Both the position numbers and the translations under genes were made by a program. Shown here piece by piece: positions 45,114 through 53,360 of a stretch of DNA of 62,723 bases. Under the pieces are notes generated by a model, which saw only the letters and a list, made by a program, of their open reading frames with translations, did no database searches and was not told the DNA's origin. How positions within the stretch are numbered: position 1 is the stretch's first letter; every line of letters starts with the position of its first letter. Source of the stretch: SZUA-521 sp041738285 (lineage in GTDB: Bacteria > Pseudomonadota > Gammaproteobacteria > Pseudomonadales > Azotimanducaceae); the NCBI GenBank assembly GCA_041738285.1, contig JBGSQB010000022.1, positions 1 through 62,723 of the forward strand, given 5' to 3'.

Positions 45114-46213
45114 CCCGCAATCTCGATAGCGCGCTGCTCATGCTTTGGTTGGTCGCGTTGACCATCGGGTTCGTGATGGTCGCCTCAGCATCTGCGCCTC
45201 TGGCGGGCGCGGCGACCGGTGTAGGTCCGTTCGTCGCTCGTCATGGCGTCTACGTGATCGTGGGCATTGCGGCGTGTGCCGCATGCGCGGCCACGCCACT
45301 GAGGTTCTGGCAAGCGATGCATCGGCCGATGATGGTCCTTGCCCTGGTCATCGCCGTAGTGGTGTTGATTCCCGGATTGAGTCAGGTTGTCAATGGCGCG
45401 CGCCGTTGGATCACGATCGGTCCAGTGTCGATTCAACCTGCCGAGATTGGCAAGTTCGTGGTGGTCGTCTATCTGGCCGGATATCTCTCACGCAACCATG
45501 AGGCGGTCAGTCGCGGCTTCGTGGAGCTAGGGCGACCGCTGGTGATGGTGGCAGTGCTCTCACTGCTTTACCTGATGCAGCCGGACTTCGGCTCGGTCGT
45601 CGTGATCGCGGCGGTGAGCGCAGGCATGCTGTTCATTGCAGGCGCCCGTATCTGGCACTTCCTGGTCGTGCTTGCCGTGGTCGGCGGCGTCCTTGCCTTG
45701 CTCACGGTGACGCAACCGTACCGTCTGGAACGCATGGTCGCGTTTCTGGACCCCTGGTCGGTGGCGTTCGACAGCGGATATCAGCTCACTCAGGCGCTGA
45801 TTGCGTTTGGTCGCGGCGATTGGCTGGGCCTGGGCCTTGGCGAGGGAATTCAAAAAGCGTTTTACCTGACCGAGGCACACAACGACTTCATCTTCGCTGT
45901 GATCGTCGAGGAACTCGGGCTGATCGGCGCTACGGCTGTGCTTGCGCTGCTGGCAACGATCGTCGTTCGAATCTTTCAGACTGCAGGTGAAACACTGGAG
46001 CGTGAGCGGTATTTTGCCGGGTTCCTCGCCTATGGCGCTGGTCTGACCATCGGTGTTCAGTGCCTCATCAACGTCGGAGTGAACACGGGCACGCTCCCCA
46101 CCAAGGGGCTGACGCTGCCGTTTGTCTCCTTCGGTGGTAACAGCCTGGTCGTGTGCTGCGCGCTTCTGGGACTCGTCATTCGCTCGCGACTCGAACCGGG
46201 GAGGACACCGTGA
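45110..46213 (+). CDS. ftsW: SEDS-family peptidoglycan polymerase FtsW
   Basis: FtsW is the septal glycan polymerase, partner of FtsI. The 367-residue product has about ten membrane segments and SEDS signatures: QPAEIGKFVVVVYLAGYLS, QPDFGSVVVI, EAHNDFIFAVIVEELG, and a final LPFVSFGGNSL. The ATG at 45110 overlaps the murD stop; the earlier open frame from 45032 is inside murD. murG normally follows; here murC follows with overlapping codons. Confidence 0.96.
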   Translation: MTRNLDSALLMLWLVALTIGFVMVASASAPLAGAATGVGPFVARHGVYVIVGIAACAACAATPLRFWQAMHRPMMVLALVIAVVVLIPGLSQVVNGARRWITIGPVSIQPAEIGKFVVVVYLAGYLSRNHEAVSRGFVELGRPLVMVAVLSLLYLMQPDFGSVVVIAAVSAGMLFIAGARIWHFLVVLAVVGGVLALLTVTQPYRLERMVAFLDPWSVAFDSGYQLTQALIAFGRGDWLGLGLGEGIQKAFYLTEAHNDFIFAVIVEELGLIGATAVLALLATIVVRIFQTAGETLERERYFAGFLAYGAGLTIGVQCLINVGVNTGTLPTKGLTLPFVSFGGNSLVVCCALLGLVIRSRLEPGRTP

Positions 46214-47619
46214 TGGTGGGCCAAGTCCCGGAGATGCGGCGCGTGCGACACATCCACTTCGTCGGCATCGGCGGTTCCGGCATGTGCGGAATCGCGGAAG
46301 TTCTCTTCAATCAGGGCTATCGCGTCTCGGGTTCGGATCTGACGCGTTCGGCGTCCACGCGACGGCTCGAGCGCCTGGGCGTCGATGTGGCCATTGGACA
46401 TGCAGTCGAGAACATAGCCGGCGCTGATGTAGTGGTCGTGTCGAGCGCGGTCGATGCCGCCAATCCCGAAGTCGTGGCAGCGCACGAAAAGCGGCTGCCG
46501 GTCGTTCCCCGCGCCGAAATGCTGGGCGAACTGATGCGCTACCGGCACGGGATCGCTGTAGCGGGTACGCACGGAAAGACCACTACGACCAGCCTGATCA
46601 CCGCCATTCTCCAAGCGGCCCATCTGGATCCGACGTTCGTGATCGGTGGATTGCTGAACAGTTCTGGCAGCAACGCCAAGCTCGGTGCCGGCCGATTCTT
46701 GGTCGCCGAGGCAGACGAGAGCGATGCGTCATTTCTGAATCTCAAGCCAATGGTCTCCGTAGTCACCAACATCGACCGCGATCATCTGGGGACCTATCGC
46801 AACGACTTCGCTCGGCTCAAGGCCACTTTCGTCGACTTCGTGCACCGGTTGCCCTTCTACGGTGTCGCGGTGCTGTGCGTCGATGACACCGAAGTCCGCG
46901 ACATCCTCGTCGATGTGTCGCGGCCGATGCTGACGTATGGGTTTGCGGACGACGCCGACTTCCGTGCAGTGGATGTCCGGCGCACCGGGCGCGCGTGGCA
47001 GTTTCTGGCGAAGCGGCCGGGCGGTCGCGCTGATCTGGAAGTCACCATCAATCTGCCCGGCATGCACAACGTGCAAAACGCGTTGGCAGCGATTGCGGTT
47101 GCGACCGAAGAAGGGGTCGCAGACGCCGCGATCGTCGAAGGGCTGCGCACCTTTTCCGGTGTTGGGCGCCGGTTCGAGGTGACAGAAGGTGTGGTAATCG
47201 ATTCCGCAACAGTCACGCTGGTGGATGACTACGGTCACCACCCGACCGAAGTGAACAAAGTCATCGAGACGGCGCGTTCCGTGTGGCCCGACCGACGGCT
47301 CGTCATGGTGTATCAACCTCACCGCTACACCCGCACCCATGATCTCTACGATGATTTCGTGCGAGTGCTCGCGCTCGTAGACAAGTTGATCGTCCTAGAC
47401 GTCTATGCGGCAGGCGAGCAACCGATTGCCGGGGCCGATTCCCGCGCGCTCTGCCAGGGGATTCGCGACCGCGGCGCCTTGAGCCCGGTGCACGCGGCGA
47501 CGCCCAACGAGGCGCTGGAGTTGTTGCCGCGGCTGATCGAGACCGGTGACGTTCTGCTCGTACAGGGCGCAGGCAACGTCAGCGCGCTGTCCCGTCAACT
47601 GCGAGGAGACAACGAATGA
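46213..47619 (+). CDS. murC: UDP-N-acetylmuramate:L-alanine ligase MurC
   Basis: MurC adds the first L-Ala to UDP-MurNAc. The 468-residue product has HFVGIGGSGMCGIAEVL at the N-terminus and P-loop GTHGKTT at 118-124. The ATG at 46213 overlaps the ftsW stop; a GTG at 46210 is also possible. It is full length and not fused to MurB or Ddl. It is followed at once by ftsQ (ATGA overlap), so murB and ddl are missing from their usual place. Confidence 0.97.
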   Translation: MVGQVPEMRRVRHIHFVGIGGSGMCGIAEVLFNQGYRVSGSDLTRSASTRRLERLGVDVAIGHAVENIAGADVVVVSSAVDAANPEVVAAHEKRLPVVPRAEMLGELMRYRHGIAVAGTHGKTTTTSLITAILQAAHLDPTFVIGGLLNSSGSNAKLGAGRFLVAEADESDASFLNLKPMVSVVTNIDRDHLGTYRNDFARLKATFVDFVHRLPFYGVAVLCVDDTEVRDILVDVSRPMLTYGFADDADFRAVDVRRTGRAWQFLAKRPGGRADLEVTINLPGMHNVQNALAAIAVATEEGVADAAIVEGLRTFSGVGRRFEVTEGVVIDSATVTLVDDYGHHPTEVNKVIETARSVWPDRRLVMVYQPHRYTRTHDLYDDFVRVLALVDKLIVLDVYAAGEQPIAGADSRALCQGIRDRGALSPVHAATPNEALELLPRLIETGDVLLVQGAGNVSALSRQLRGDNE

Positions 47620-48377
47620 GAGTGAGCAGAGACCTCAGTCGTGCTCAGAGTCTGCTTGGCGTTCTCGTACTCGTGCTGGTAGCTGGCGCTTTCATCTACG
47701 TGCTACTGGCCATGAACGGTCCGGTGCGGGTGGTTCAGGTCAACGGCGATCTGTCCGCGGATGAACGGATCGAAGTGCGCGACGCGGTGGCGCTCTCCCT
47801 GGTCGATGACTACATGGCGCTCGATCTCGACGACGTCATGCAGGAAGTACTTGCACTTTCCTGGCCGCGCGACGTGAAGGTACGACGCACGTGGCCGAGC
47901 GGCGTCACCGTCGCGGTAACAAAGGATGTGTTCGTGGCGCGATGGGGTGATGGCGGCGTGCTGAACAGTGCCGGTGAAGTGATCGTGACACCGGATCAGA
48001 GCGTCGACGCGCTGCCGTTGATCGAATGCGCCCAAGCGAGCGGCCCGCGCGCGATGCGGGTGTTTCAGATGCTGACCGAAGTGCTCTCGAACCGTTCGCT
48101 CGAGGTGGTTGCGGTGCGCGAGAACAAGATCGGCGAGTGGAGCGTCGAGTTCAACGGATCGCTCTCGGTTGTATTCGGTCGCGATGACCTATTGGGAAGG
48201 CTGGAACGCTTTGTTCGCGTCTATGACGGAGTTCTAGCGGAGCGCATTGGACAAGTCATCAGCGTCGATGCCCGCTATCCCAATGGCATCGCCGTGAATT
48301 GGCGCGATACGCCCCATGCAAGCGGATCAATTCAACTCGCGGCGATTGGCGGCCGCACTGTAGCGGTGGGTCATTGA
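47616..48377 (+). CDS. ftsQ: Cell division protein FtsQ
   Basis: FtsQ is the bitopic divisome protein that recruits FtsBL. The 253-residue product has one membrane helix at about residues 14-33, a POTRA domain at about 36-108 (VRVVQVNGDLSADERIEV), and a beta domain to the end. The ATG overlaps the murC stop, and the stop abuts the ftsA start with no gap. Confidence 0.95.
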   Translation: MRVSRDLSRAQSLLGVLVLVLVAGAFIYVLLAMNGPVRVVQVNGDLSADERIEVRDAVALSLVDDYMALDLDDVMQEVLALSWPRDVKVRRTWPSGVTVAVTKDVFVARWGDGGVLNSAGEVIVTPDQSVDALPLIECAQASGPRAMRVFQMLTEVLSNRSLEVVAVRENKIGEWSVEFNGSLSVVFGRDDLLGRLERFVRVYDGVLAERIGQVISVDARYPNGIAVNWRDTPHASGSIQLAAIGGRTVAVGH

Positions 48378-49610
48378 ATGGCGCTTGACGGCGGCAACCG
48401 CAGAATCGTCGGTCTCGACATCGGCACCAGCAAGGTCGCCGCGATTGTCGCCGAGATCACGCCGGACGGTGAGATCGAGATCATCGGGATCGGATCACAT
48501 CCGTCGCGGGGATTGAAGAAGGGAGTGGTCGTCAACATCGAGTCCACGGTGCAGTCGATCCAGCGTGCCGTTGAAGAAGCGGAGCTGATGGCTGGGTGTC
48601 AGATCGATACCGTCTATGTCGGAATCGCCGGTAGCCATGTGCGCAGCCTCAACTCGCATGGCATTGTCGCCATCCGCGATCGCGAAGTGTTTCCCCAGGA
48701 CATCGAGCGCGTCATCGACGCCGCGCAGGCCGTTGCAATTCCCGCCGATCAGAAGGTGCTACACATCGTGCCGCAGGAATATCTGATCGACAGCCAGGAG
48801 GGTGTGCGTGAGCCACTCGGTATGTCGGGCGTGCGCCTCGAAGCCAAAGTGCATCTGGTCACCTGCGCAACCAACGCGGCTCAGAACATCGAGAAGTGCA
48901 TCGAAAGGTGCGGCTTGCGCGTCAAGGAGGTCATTCTCGAGCAGCTTGCTTCGAGCTATGCGGTGCTGACCGACGATGAACGCGAGTTGGGTGTTTGTAT
49001 GGTCGATATCGGTGGCGGCACCACCGACATTGCGGTGTTCACCGATGGCGCTATCCGCCATACCGCGGTGATTCCGATTGCCGGTGATCAGGTCACCAAT
49101 GACATTGCGATGGCGCTGCGCACGCCAACGGCAAACGCCGAAGAGATCAAGATCAAGTATGCATGTGCGCTGACGCAGCTGGCGCGCCCGGACGAGACCA
49201 TCAAAGTTCCTGGCGTGGGCGACAAGCCGGCCAAGGAGCTGTCGCGCCAGGCACTCGCCGAGGTCGTCGAGCCGCGCTACGACGAGCTGTTCACGCTCGT
49301 TCAGGCGGAGCTGCGCCGAAGCGGATTCGAAGATTTGATTGCCGCGGGAATCGTGCTGACGGGTGGCTCATCCAAGATGGAGGGCGTCGTCGAGCTCGCG
49401 GAGGAGATATTTCACATGCCGGTCAGCTTAGGGGTACCCAAGCACATCACCGGCCTCAAGGACATCGTGCGCAACCCGATCTATGCGACGGGTGTGGGCT
49501 TGCTGTTGTATGGCAAGCAGCACGAAGAGGAGTCGCTGCAGCGCGGCAGGGGAAGGTCGTCAGGGCTCGTGAACTGGGCTCGTCGATGGATTAGCGAAAA
49601 CATCAAATGA
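48378..49610 (+). CDS. ftsA: Cell division protein FtsA
   Basis: FtsA is the actin-like membrane tether for FtsZ. The 410-residue product has phosphate-1 VGLDIGTSKVAAIV (about residues 12-25), the 1C subdomain, phosphate-2 DIGGGTTDIAVF near 213, and a C-terminal amphipathic membrane-targeting helix (SSGLVNWARRWISENIK). It follows ftsQ directly. Confidence 0.98.
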   Translation: MALDGGNRRIVGLDIGTSKVAAIVAEITPDGEIEIIGIGSHPSRGLKKGVVVNIESTVQSIQRAVEEAELMAGCQIDTVYVGIAGSHVRSLNSHGIVAIRDREVFPQDIERVIDAAQAVAIPADQKVLHIVPQEYLIDSQEGVREPLGMSGVRLEAKVHLVTCATNAAQNIEKCIERCGLRVKEVILEQLASSYAVLTDDERELGVCMVDIGGGTTDIAVFTDGAIRHTAVIPIAGDQVTNDIAMALRTPTANAEEIKIKYACALTQLARPDETIKVPGVGDKPAKELSRQALAEVVEPRYDELFTLVQAELRRSGFEDLIAAGIVLTGGSSKMEGVVELAEEIFHMPVSLGVPKHITGLKDIVRNPIYATGVGLLLYGKQHEEESLQRGRGRSSGLVNWARRWISENIK

Positions 49611-49636
49611 GAATCAACCCACTAACCGTTCGTATT

Positions 49637-49663
49637 TTGACAGACCTCTTGTTGAGGTATAGG
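49637..49663 (+). promoter_or_regulatory. Possible ftsZ promoter with overlapping leader hairpin
   Basis: A consensus TTGACA at 49637-49642 is followed by TATAGG at 49658-49663, but the spacing is only 15. Between them ACCTC (49644-49648) pairs with GAGGT (49654-49658) across TTGTT. The Shine-Dalgarno AGGAG at 49661-49665 starts 3 bases after the hairpin. In longer transcripts the hairpin could affect ribosome access. The promoter call is tentative. Confidence 0.35.
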
Positions 49664-49672
49664 AGTTAAGAC

Positions 49673-50833
49673 ATGTTCGAACTCGTTGACAGTGCACCGC
49701 AGAGCGCAGTGATCAAAGTGATCGGGGTCGGCGGCGGTGGCGGCAACGCCATTCAGCACATGCTCAGGAAAGGGGTCGAGGGCGTGGAGTTCATCGCACT
49801 GAACACCGATGCCCAGGCGCTCAAGAGCATTGATGCGAAGACCACGCTGCAGATCGGTGGCGGAATCACTAAGGGACTCGGGGCAGGCGCCAATCCCGAG
49901 ATCGGTCGCGCGGCGGCGTTGGAAGATCGCGACCGTATCGCTGAGATTCTCGATGGTGCGGACATGGTGTTCATCACCGCGGGAATGGGCGGCGGCACTG
50001 GCACAGGTGCAGCGCCCGTGGTCGCGGAAATCGCGCGCGAACTTGAAATTCTGACGGTAGCCGTTGTCACCAAGCCCTTCCGCTTCGAAAAGCGCATGGA
50101 GTCTGCTGATCTCGGTATTGTCCAGTTGTCACGATTCGTCGATTCGCTGATCACAATCCCGAACGAGAAACTGCTGGCAGTACTTGGTGAGCGAACGAGC
50201 ATGCTCGCTGCGTTTGCCGCTGCCAACGACGTGCTGCTCGGCGCGGTACAAGGCATTGCCGACCTGATCATCCGTCCCGGCATGATCAACGTCGACTTCG
50301 CTGACGTGCGCACGGTCATGTCGGAAATGGGTATGGCAATGATGGGCACGGGCCGCGCCAGCGGCGATACGCGCGCGCGCGATGCGGCCGAAGCTGCCAT
50401 CAAGAGTCCGTTGCTGGAAGACATCGACCTGCACGGGGCACGAGGCATTCTCGTCAACGTGACTGCCGGCCCGGATCTGTCGATCGGTGAGTTCGCTGAT
50501 GTGGGCGAAACGATCGAGGAGTTCGCATCCGAGCAGGCGACGGTCGTGGTTGGCACGGTAATCGACCCCGACATGAAGGACGAGATCAAAGTTACGGTGG
50601 TTGCGACGGGCCTCGGTGGCGTCATCGCGCGACCGAGCGTGATCGTGGAAAACACCGCCGCACCTGCTGCGATCGTCAACGGCAACGGCAACGTCGACTA
50701 CTCGAAACTCGACCGCCCGACGGTGATGCGCCAACACGCATCGCGAGGTCACGAGCGGTCCTTCGACACGGCGAGCGCGCCGGATCTCGACTATCTCGAT
50801 ATTCCTGCATTCCTGCGGCGTCAGGCAGATTGA
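49673..50833 (+). CDS. ftsZ: Cell division protein FtsZ
   Basis: FtsZ is the tubulin-like GTPase that forms the Z-ring. The 386-residue product has the tubulin signature GGGTGTG at 106-112 and the catalytic T7 region NVDFADVRTVM. A short linker follows and the conserved C-terminal peptide LDIPAFLRRQ binds FtsA and ZipA. A strong AGGAG ribosome-binding site precedes the ATG. Confidence 0.99.
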   Translation: MFELVDSAPQSAVIKVIGVGGGGGNAIQHMLRKGVEGVEFIALNTDAQALKSIDAKTTLQIGGGITKGLGAGANPEIGRAAALEDRDRIAEILDGADMVFITAGMGGGTGTGAAPVVAEIARELEILTVAVVTKPFRFEKRMESADLGIVQLSRFVDSLITIPNEKLLAVLGERTSMLAAFAAANDVLLGAVQGIADLIIRPGMINVDFADVRTVMSEMGMAMMGTGRASGDTRARDAAEAAIKSPLLEDIDLHGARGILVNVTAGPDLSIGEFADVGETIEEFASEQATVVVGTVIDPDMKDEIKVTVVATGLGGVIARPSVIVENTAAPAAIVNGNGNVDYSKLDRPTVMRQHASRGHERSFDTASAPDLDYLDIPAFLRRQAD

Positions 50834-50891
50834 GGAGAGACGACCTGACCGCATGAAGAGGTGACTTCCCGCGGGTGAATCGACCGGCGTC

Positions 50892-50900
50892 TGTTAGGAT
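50892..50900 (+). promoter_or_regulatory. Weak extended -10 candidate for lpxC
   Basis: TGTTAGGAT at 50892-50900 has the TGn extension and TAGGAT (4/6) in the 114-bp ftsZ-lpxC gap. No -35 is apparent. lpxC could equally be read through from ftsZ. Confidence 0.25.
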
Positions 50901-50947
50901 GGCCTTCGTCCTTGCGGCCGACCGGTGGGGAAGGCGGTCAGATCGCG

Positions 50948-51847
50948 ATGATTCGTCAGAAGACTTTGAAGAACGCCATTCGCGCAACCGGTGTCGGTCT
51001 GCACACCGGTGAGCGGGTCTACGTGGTCGTGCGGCCAGCGCCGGCAAACGCCGGCATTCAGTTCGTGCGCACGGATCTGGATCCGTCGGTCACCATTGCA
51101 GCCCGGGTCGACCGAGTCGTCGATACCACGATGGCGACGACCCTGGGTGAAGGATCGGCGCACGTCTCAACGATCGAGCACCTCATGGCTGCATTTGCGG
51201 GTCTCGAGATCGACAACGCGATCGTCGAGGTATCGGCCGCGGAAATGCCGATCATGGACGGTAGCGCTGCCCCATACGTATTCCTGTTGCAGTCGGCGGG
51301 CATCCTCGAGCAAGCAGAACCGCGACGATTCCTGCGCATCCTGCGCGAAATCAGCTGCAGTGATGGCGACGCGAGCGCTCGTTTATCGCCCCATGATGGG
51401 TTTCATCTCGACATGACCCTCGAGTTCGACCATCCGGTGTTCCGAACCCACATCCACCACGCCGCGGTGGAGTTCTCCACTACGACTTTCATCAAGGACG
51501 TGAGTCGCGCGCGCACGTTCGGTTTCCTTGCAGATTACGACCGCCTGAAGGAGATGAATCTCGCGCGGGGCGGCAGTCTCGCCAACGCCGTCGTCGTCGA
51601 CCATGACGGGATCATGAATCGCGAAGGTCTGCGCATCGACGATGAGTTCGTCAAGCACAAGATCCTGGATGCGGTTGGCGATTTGTACCTGCTCGGCCAT
51701 CCGTTGCTCGGGGCGTTCAGCGGCCACAAGTCCGGCCACACCATCAACAATGCGCTGCTGAAGCAGCTACTGGCAGACCCCGGCGCTTATGAGTCAGTCA
51801 CGTCCACGTCGCACGCCACCGTCGCCCCCAGACCGGCAGCAATCTGA
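50948..51847 (+). CDS. lpxC: UDP-3-O-acyl-N-acetylglucosamine deacetylase LpxC
   Basis: LpxC performs the committed step of lipid A synthesis. The 299-residue product has zinc ligands His78 (TIEHLM), His237 and Asp241 (KHKILDAVGDL), and the catalytic His264 in GHKSGHTINN. I chose the ATG at 50948 rather than the in-frame start at 50912, because MIRQKTLKNAIRATGVGLH is the standard N-terminus. The C-terminal tail carries the LAA-like variable region (VAPRPAAI). Confidence 0.98.
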   Translation: MIRQKTLKNAIRATGVGLHTGERVYVVVRPAPANAGIQFVRTDLDPSVTIAARVDRVVDTTMATTLGEGSAHVSTIEHLMAAFAGLEIDNAIVEVSAAEMPIMDGSAAPYVFLLQSAGILEQAEPRRFLRILREISCSDGDASARLSPHDGFHLDMTLEFDHPVFRTHIHHAAVEFSTTTFIKDVSRARTFGFLADYDRLKEMNLARGGSLANAVVVDHDGIMNREGLRIDDEFVKHKILDAVGDLYLLGHPLLGAFSGHKSGHTINNALLKQLLADPGAYESVTSTSHATVAPRPAAI

Positions 51848-51873
51848 GCCCAATCAAGGGGTTAGGTGGGCTC
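51846..51873. terminator. Possible bidirectional terminator between lpxC and dciA
   Basis: GAGCCCA at 51846-51852 pairs with TGGGCTC at 51867-51873 across a 14-base loop. The left arm overlaps the lpxC stop codon and the right arm lies in the last codons of convergent dciA. T-runs are short (TT), so strength is uncertain. Confidence 0.35.
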
Positions 51874-52338
51874 TTGCGTGTCGTCGCCCGAGCCCCGGCC
51901 ATGTCGAGCAAGTCTCAGAATTGCATCTTTCAAGTCGCCATACTCCAAGGTGTCGGCCAGCGCAGACAGGACCTCAGCGTCCGGTGGCGCGCGCTCGACA
52001 GCGTGGGCGAGGTGCGCCGACGCCAGATCGGCCACGGGCGCGACCCGGATACGAATCTCGCGCACTGCGGCGAAATCGGCCAATTGATTGAGCCGAGGCA
52101 GGAGATCAGGGATCAGAAAGCGAAATCGAGTGGCCCAAGCGGCGTTGCGAATATGGACAGCCATCAGATGATCGCGTACGTTCGCCACCTGGCAGGAGGA
52201 ACCCAGCTCCCCGGGGAGGAAGGCGCGCAACTGAGCTGTCCACGCGTCGCGGGCAGACGCCTGGTTCAGCAGCCGTGCAATCGCAGACCTAGGCCGATCG
52301 TGCCGCGAAAGAAGCGTGTCGATCTTTCGGTTAGGCAT
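51862..52338 (-). CDS. dciA: DciA family protein (DUF721)
   Basis: DciA is the ancestral loader of the replicative helicase DnaB in bacteria without DnaC. The 158-residue product matches the DUF721 pattern: an N-terminal KH-like region with LPGELGSSCQVANVRDHLMAVHIRNAAWATRFRFLIPDLL-type spacing (about 40-80), then a less ordered C-terminal half. Location between lpxC and the M23 gene upstream of secA is conserved in Pseudomonas-like genomes. The start is 21 bases from the divergent M23 gene. Confidence 0.82.
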   Translation of the reverse strand: MPNRKIDTLLSRHDRPRSAIARLLNQASARDAWTAQLRAFLPGELGSSCQVANVRDHLMAVHIRNAAWATRFRFLIPDLLPRLNQLADFAAVREIRIRVAPVADLASAHLAHAVERAPPDAEVLSALADTLEYGDLKDAILRLARHGRGSGDDTQEPT

Positions 52339-52359
52339 GTTCGGACCGGATAATTTCCG

Positions 52360-53283
52360 ATGCAGATCATACTCTTAAGGGAATCGAGAGGTCGAGCGCA
52401 CAGCCACAGGATGTCGCGCGTCTCGCTCGCGTTCGTCGCGTTCGTGGCAATTGCGGGACTGATCGGGAACGGCGTCGTCGCGGCACGGTGGCTCACCGGT
52501 GATTCCCTCGCGCCGAGCGTCATCGGTACCTGGCAGGCGCGGCTGAAGGCGCAGCGCGAGGAAGTGGACACGTTGAAGGTCCAGTCGCGGCTCGAACTGG
52601 ATGCCGTCGGCCGTCGGCTTGCGATCATGCAGGCTCGACTGCTGCGCATGGAAGCCCTCGGTGAGCGCATCACCGAGGTCGCGGAACTGGACGCTGGCGA
52701 GTTCCGCTTTGGCGAGACCCCTGCCATCGGTGGTCCTGAGTCGGCGGCGGTAGAGATGAGCCCATCGACGCCCGAGTTCTTTCTCGCGATGAATCAGCTC
52801 GATGATCACCTGCGGTTGCGAGAAGGGGAGCTCGAGTTGCTTGAATCGATGCTCGCGTCGCGCAAGTTTCATGAGGATGTTTCACCAGCTGGACGGCCAG
52901 TGGAAAAGGGTTGGATGTCGTCAGCCTTCGGTCGTCGGGTGGATCCCATCAGTGGCCGCATGGCATGGCATGCAGGAGTCGACTTCGCAGGCAAGACCGG
53001 CTCCGATGTGGTCGCAGTTGCATCCGGTGTGGTGGTATTTTCCGGCACCCGCAAAGGTTACGGCCGCATGATCGAGATCAGTCATGGCGGTGGTTATGTG
53101 ACGCGGTATGGGCACCACCAGGATCTGCTGGTGTCTGTGGGCGATCTCGTCAAACGTGGTCAGGCCATCGGCAAGATGGGCAGCACCGGCCGTTCGACTG
53201 GGCCCCACGTCCACTTCGAAGTACTCAAGGATGGACGCTCCGTAGACCCCAGCCGCTACGTGGCGCGTCAGCACCAGAGCTGA
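52360..53283 (+). CDS. M23 family metallopeptidase with membrane anchor and coiled coil
   Basis: This is a probable periplasmic peptidoglycan endopeptidase or an endopeptidase-like regulator. The 307-residue product has a membrane helix at about residues 22-42, a coiled coil at about 60-110 and again near 145-170, and a C-terminal M23 domain. The zinc ligands fit His204 and Asp208 (HAGVD) and His285, with catalytic His283 (HVHFE), so the site looks intact, unlike EnvC/NlpD-type activators. An ATG at 52411 is an alternative start. It occupies the slot between lpxC and secA that holds secM in E. coli. Confidence 0.92.
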   Translation: MQIILLRESRGRAHSHRMSRVSLAFVAFVAIAGLIGNGVVAARWLTGDSLAPSVIGTWQARLKAQREEVDTLKVQSRLELDAVGRRLAIMQARLLRMEALGERITEVAELDAGEFRFGETPAIGGPESAAVEMSPSTPEFFLAMNQLDDHLRLREGELELLESMLASRKFHEDVSPAGRPVEKGWMSSAFGRRVDPISGRMAWHAGVDFAGKTGSDVVAVASGVVVFSGTRKGYGRMIEISHGGGYVTRYGHHQDLLVSVGDLVKRGQAIGKMGSTGRSTGPHVHFEVLKDGRSVDPSRYVARQHQS

Positions 53284-53291
53284 CCCTTCCG

Positions 53292-53310
53292 CTGGGCCGG
53301 ACAGGCCCGG
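53292..53310 (+). terminator. GC hairpin between the M23 gene and secA
   Basis: CTGGGCC at 53292-53298 can pair with GGCCCGG at 53304-53310 (one G-T pair) over the loop GGACA. No T-run follows, so it is a weak terminator or leader structure in the 77-bp gap before secA. Confidence 0.25.
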
Positions 53311-53360
53311 CTTCCCTGCCTCAAACACGGTAACATGCCGCCCTTTCCAGACATGGATCG

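Noticed and set aside
42311..48377. Loss of peptidoglycan or a reduced endosymbiont genome as the explanation for missing mur genes
   Set aside because: murA, murC, murD, murE, ftsI, ftsW, mreBCD and lpoA are intact, GC is high and coding is free-living in character; relocation is simpler.
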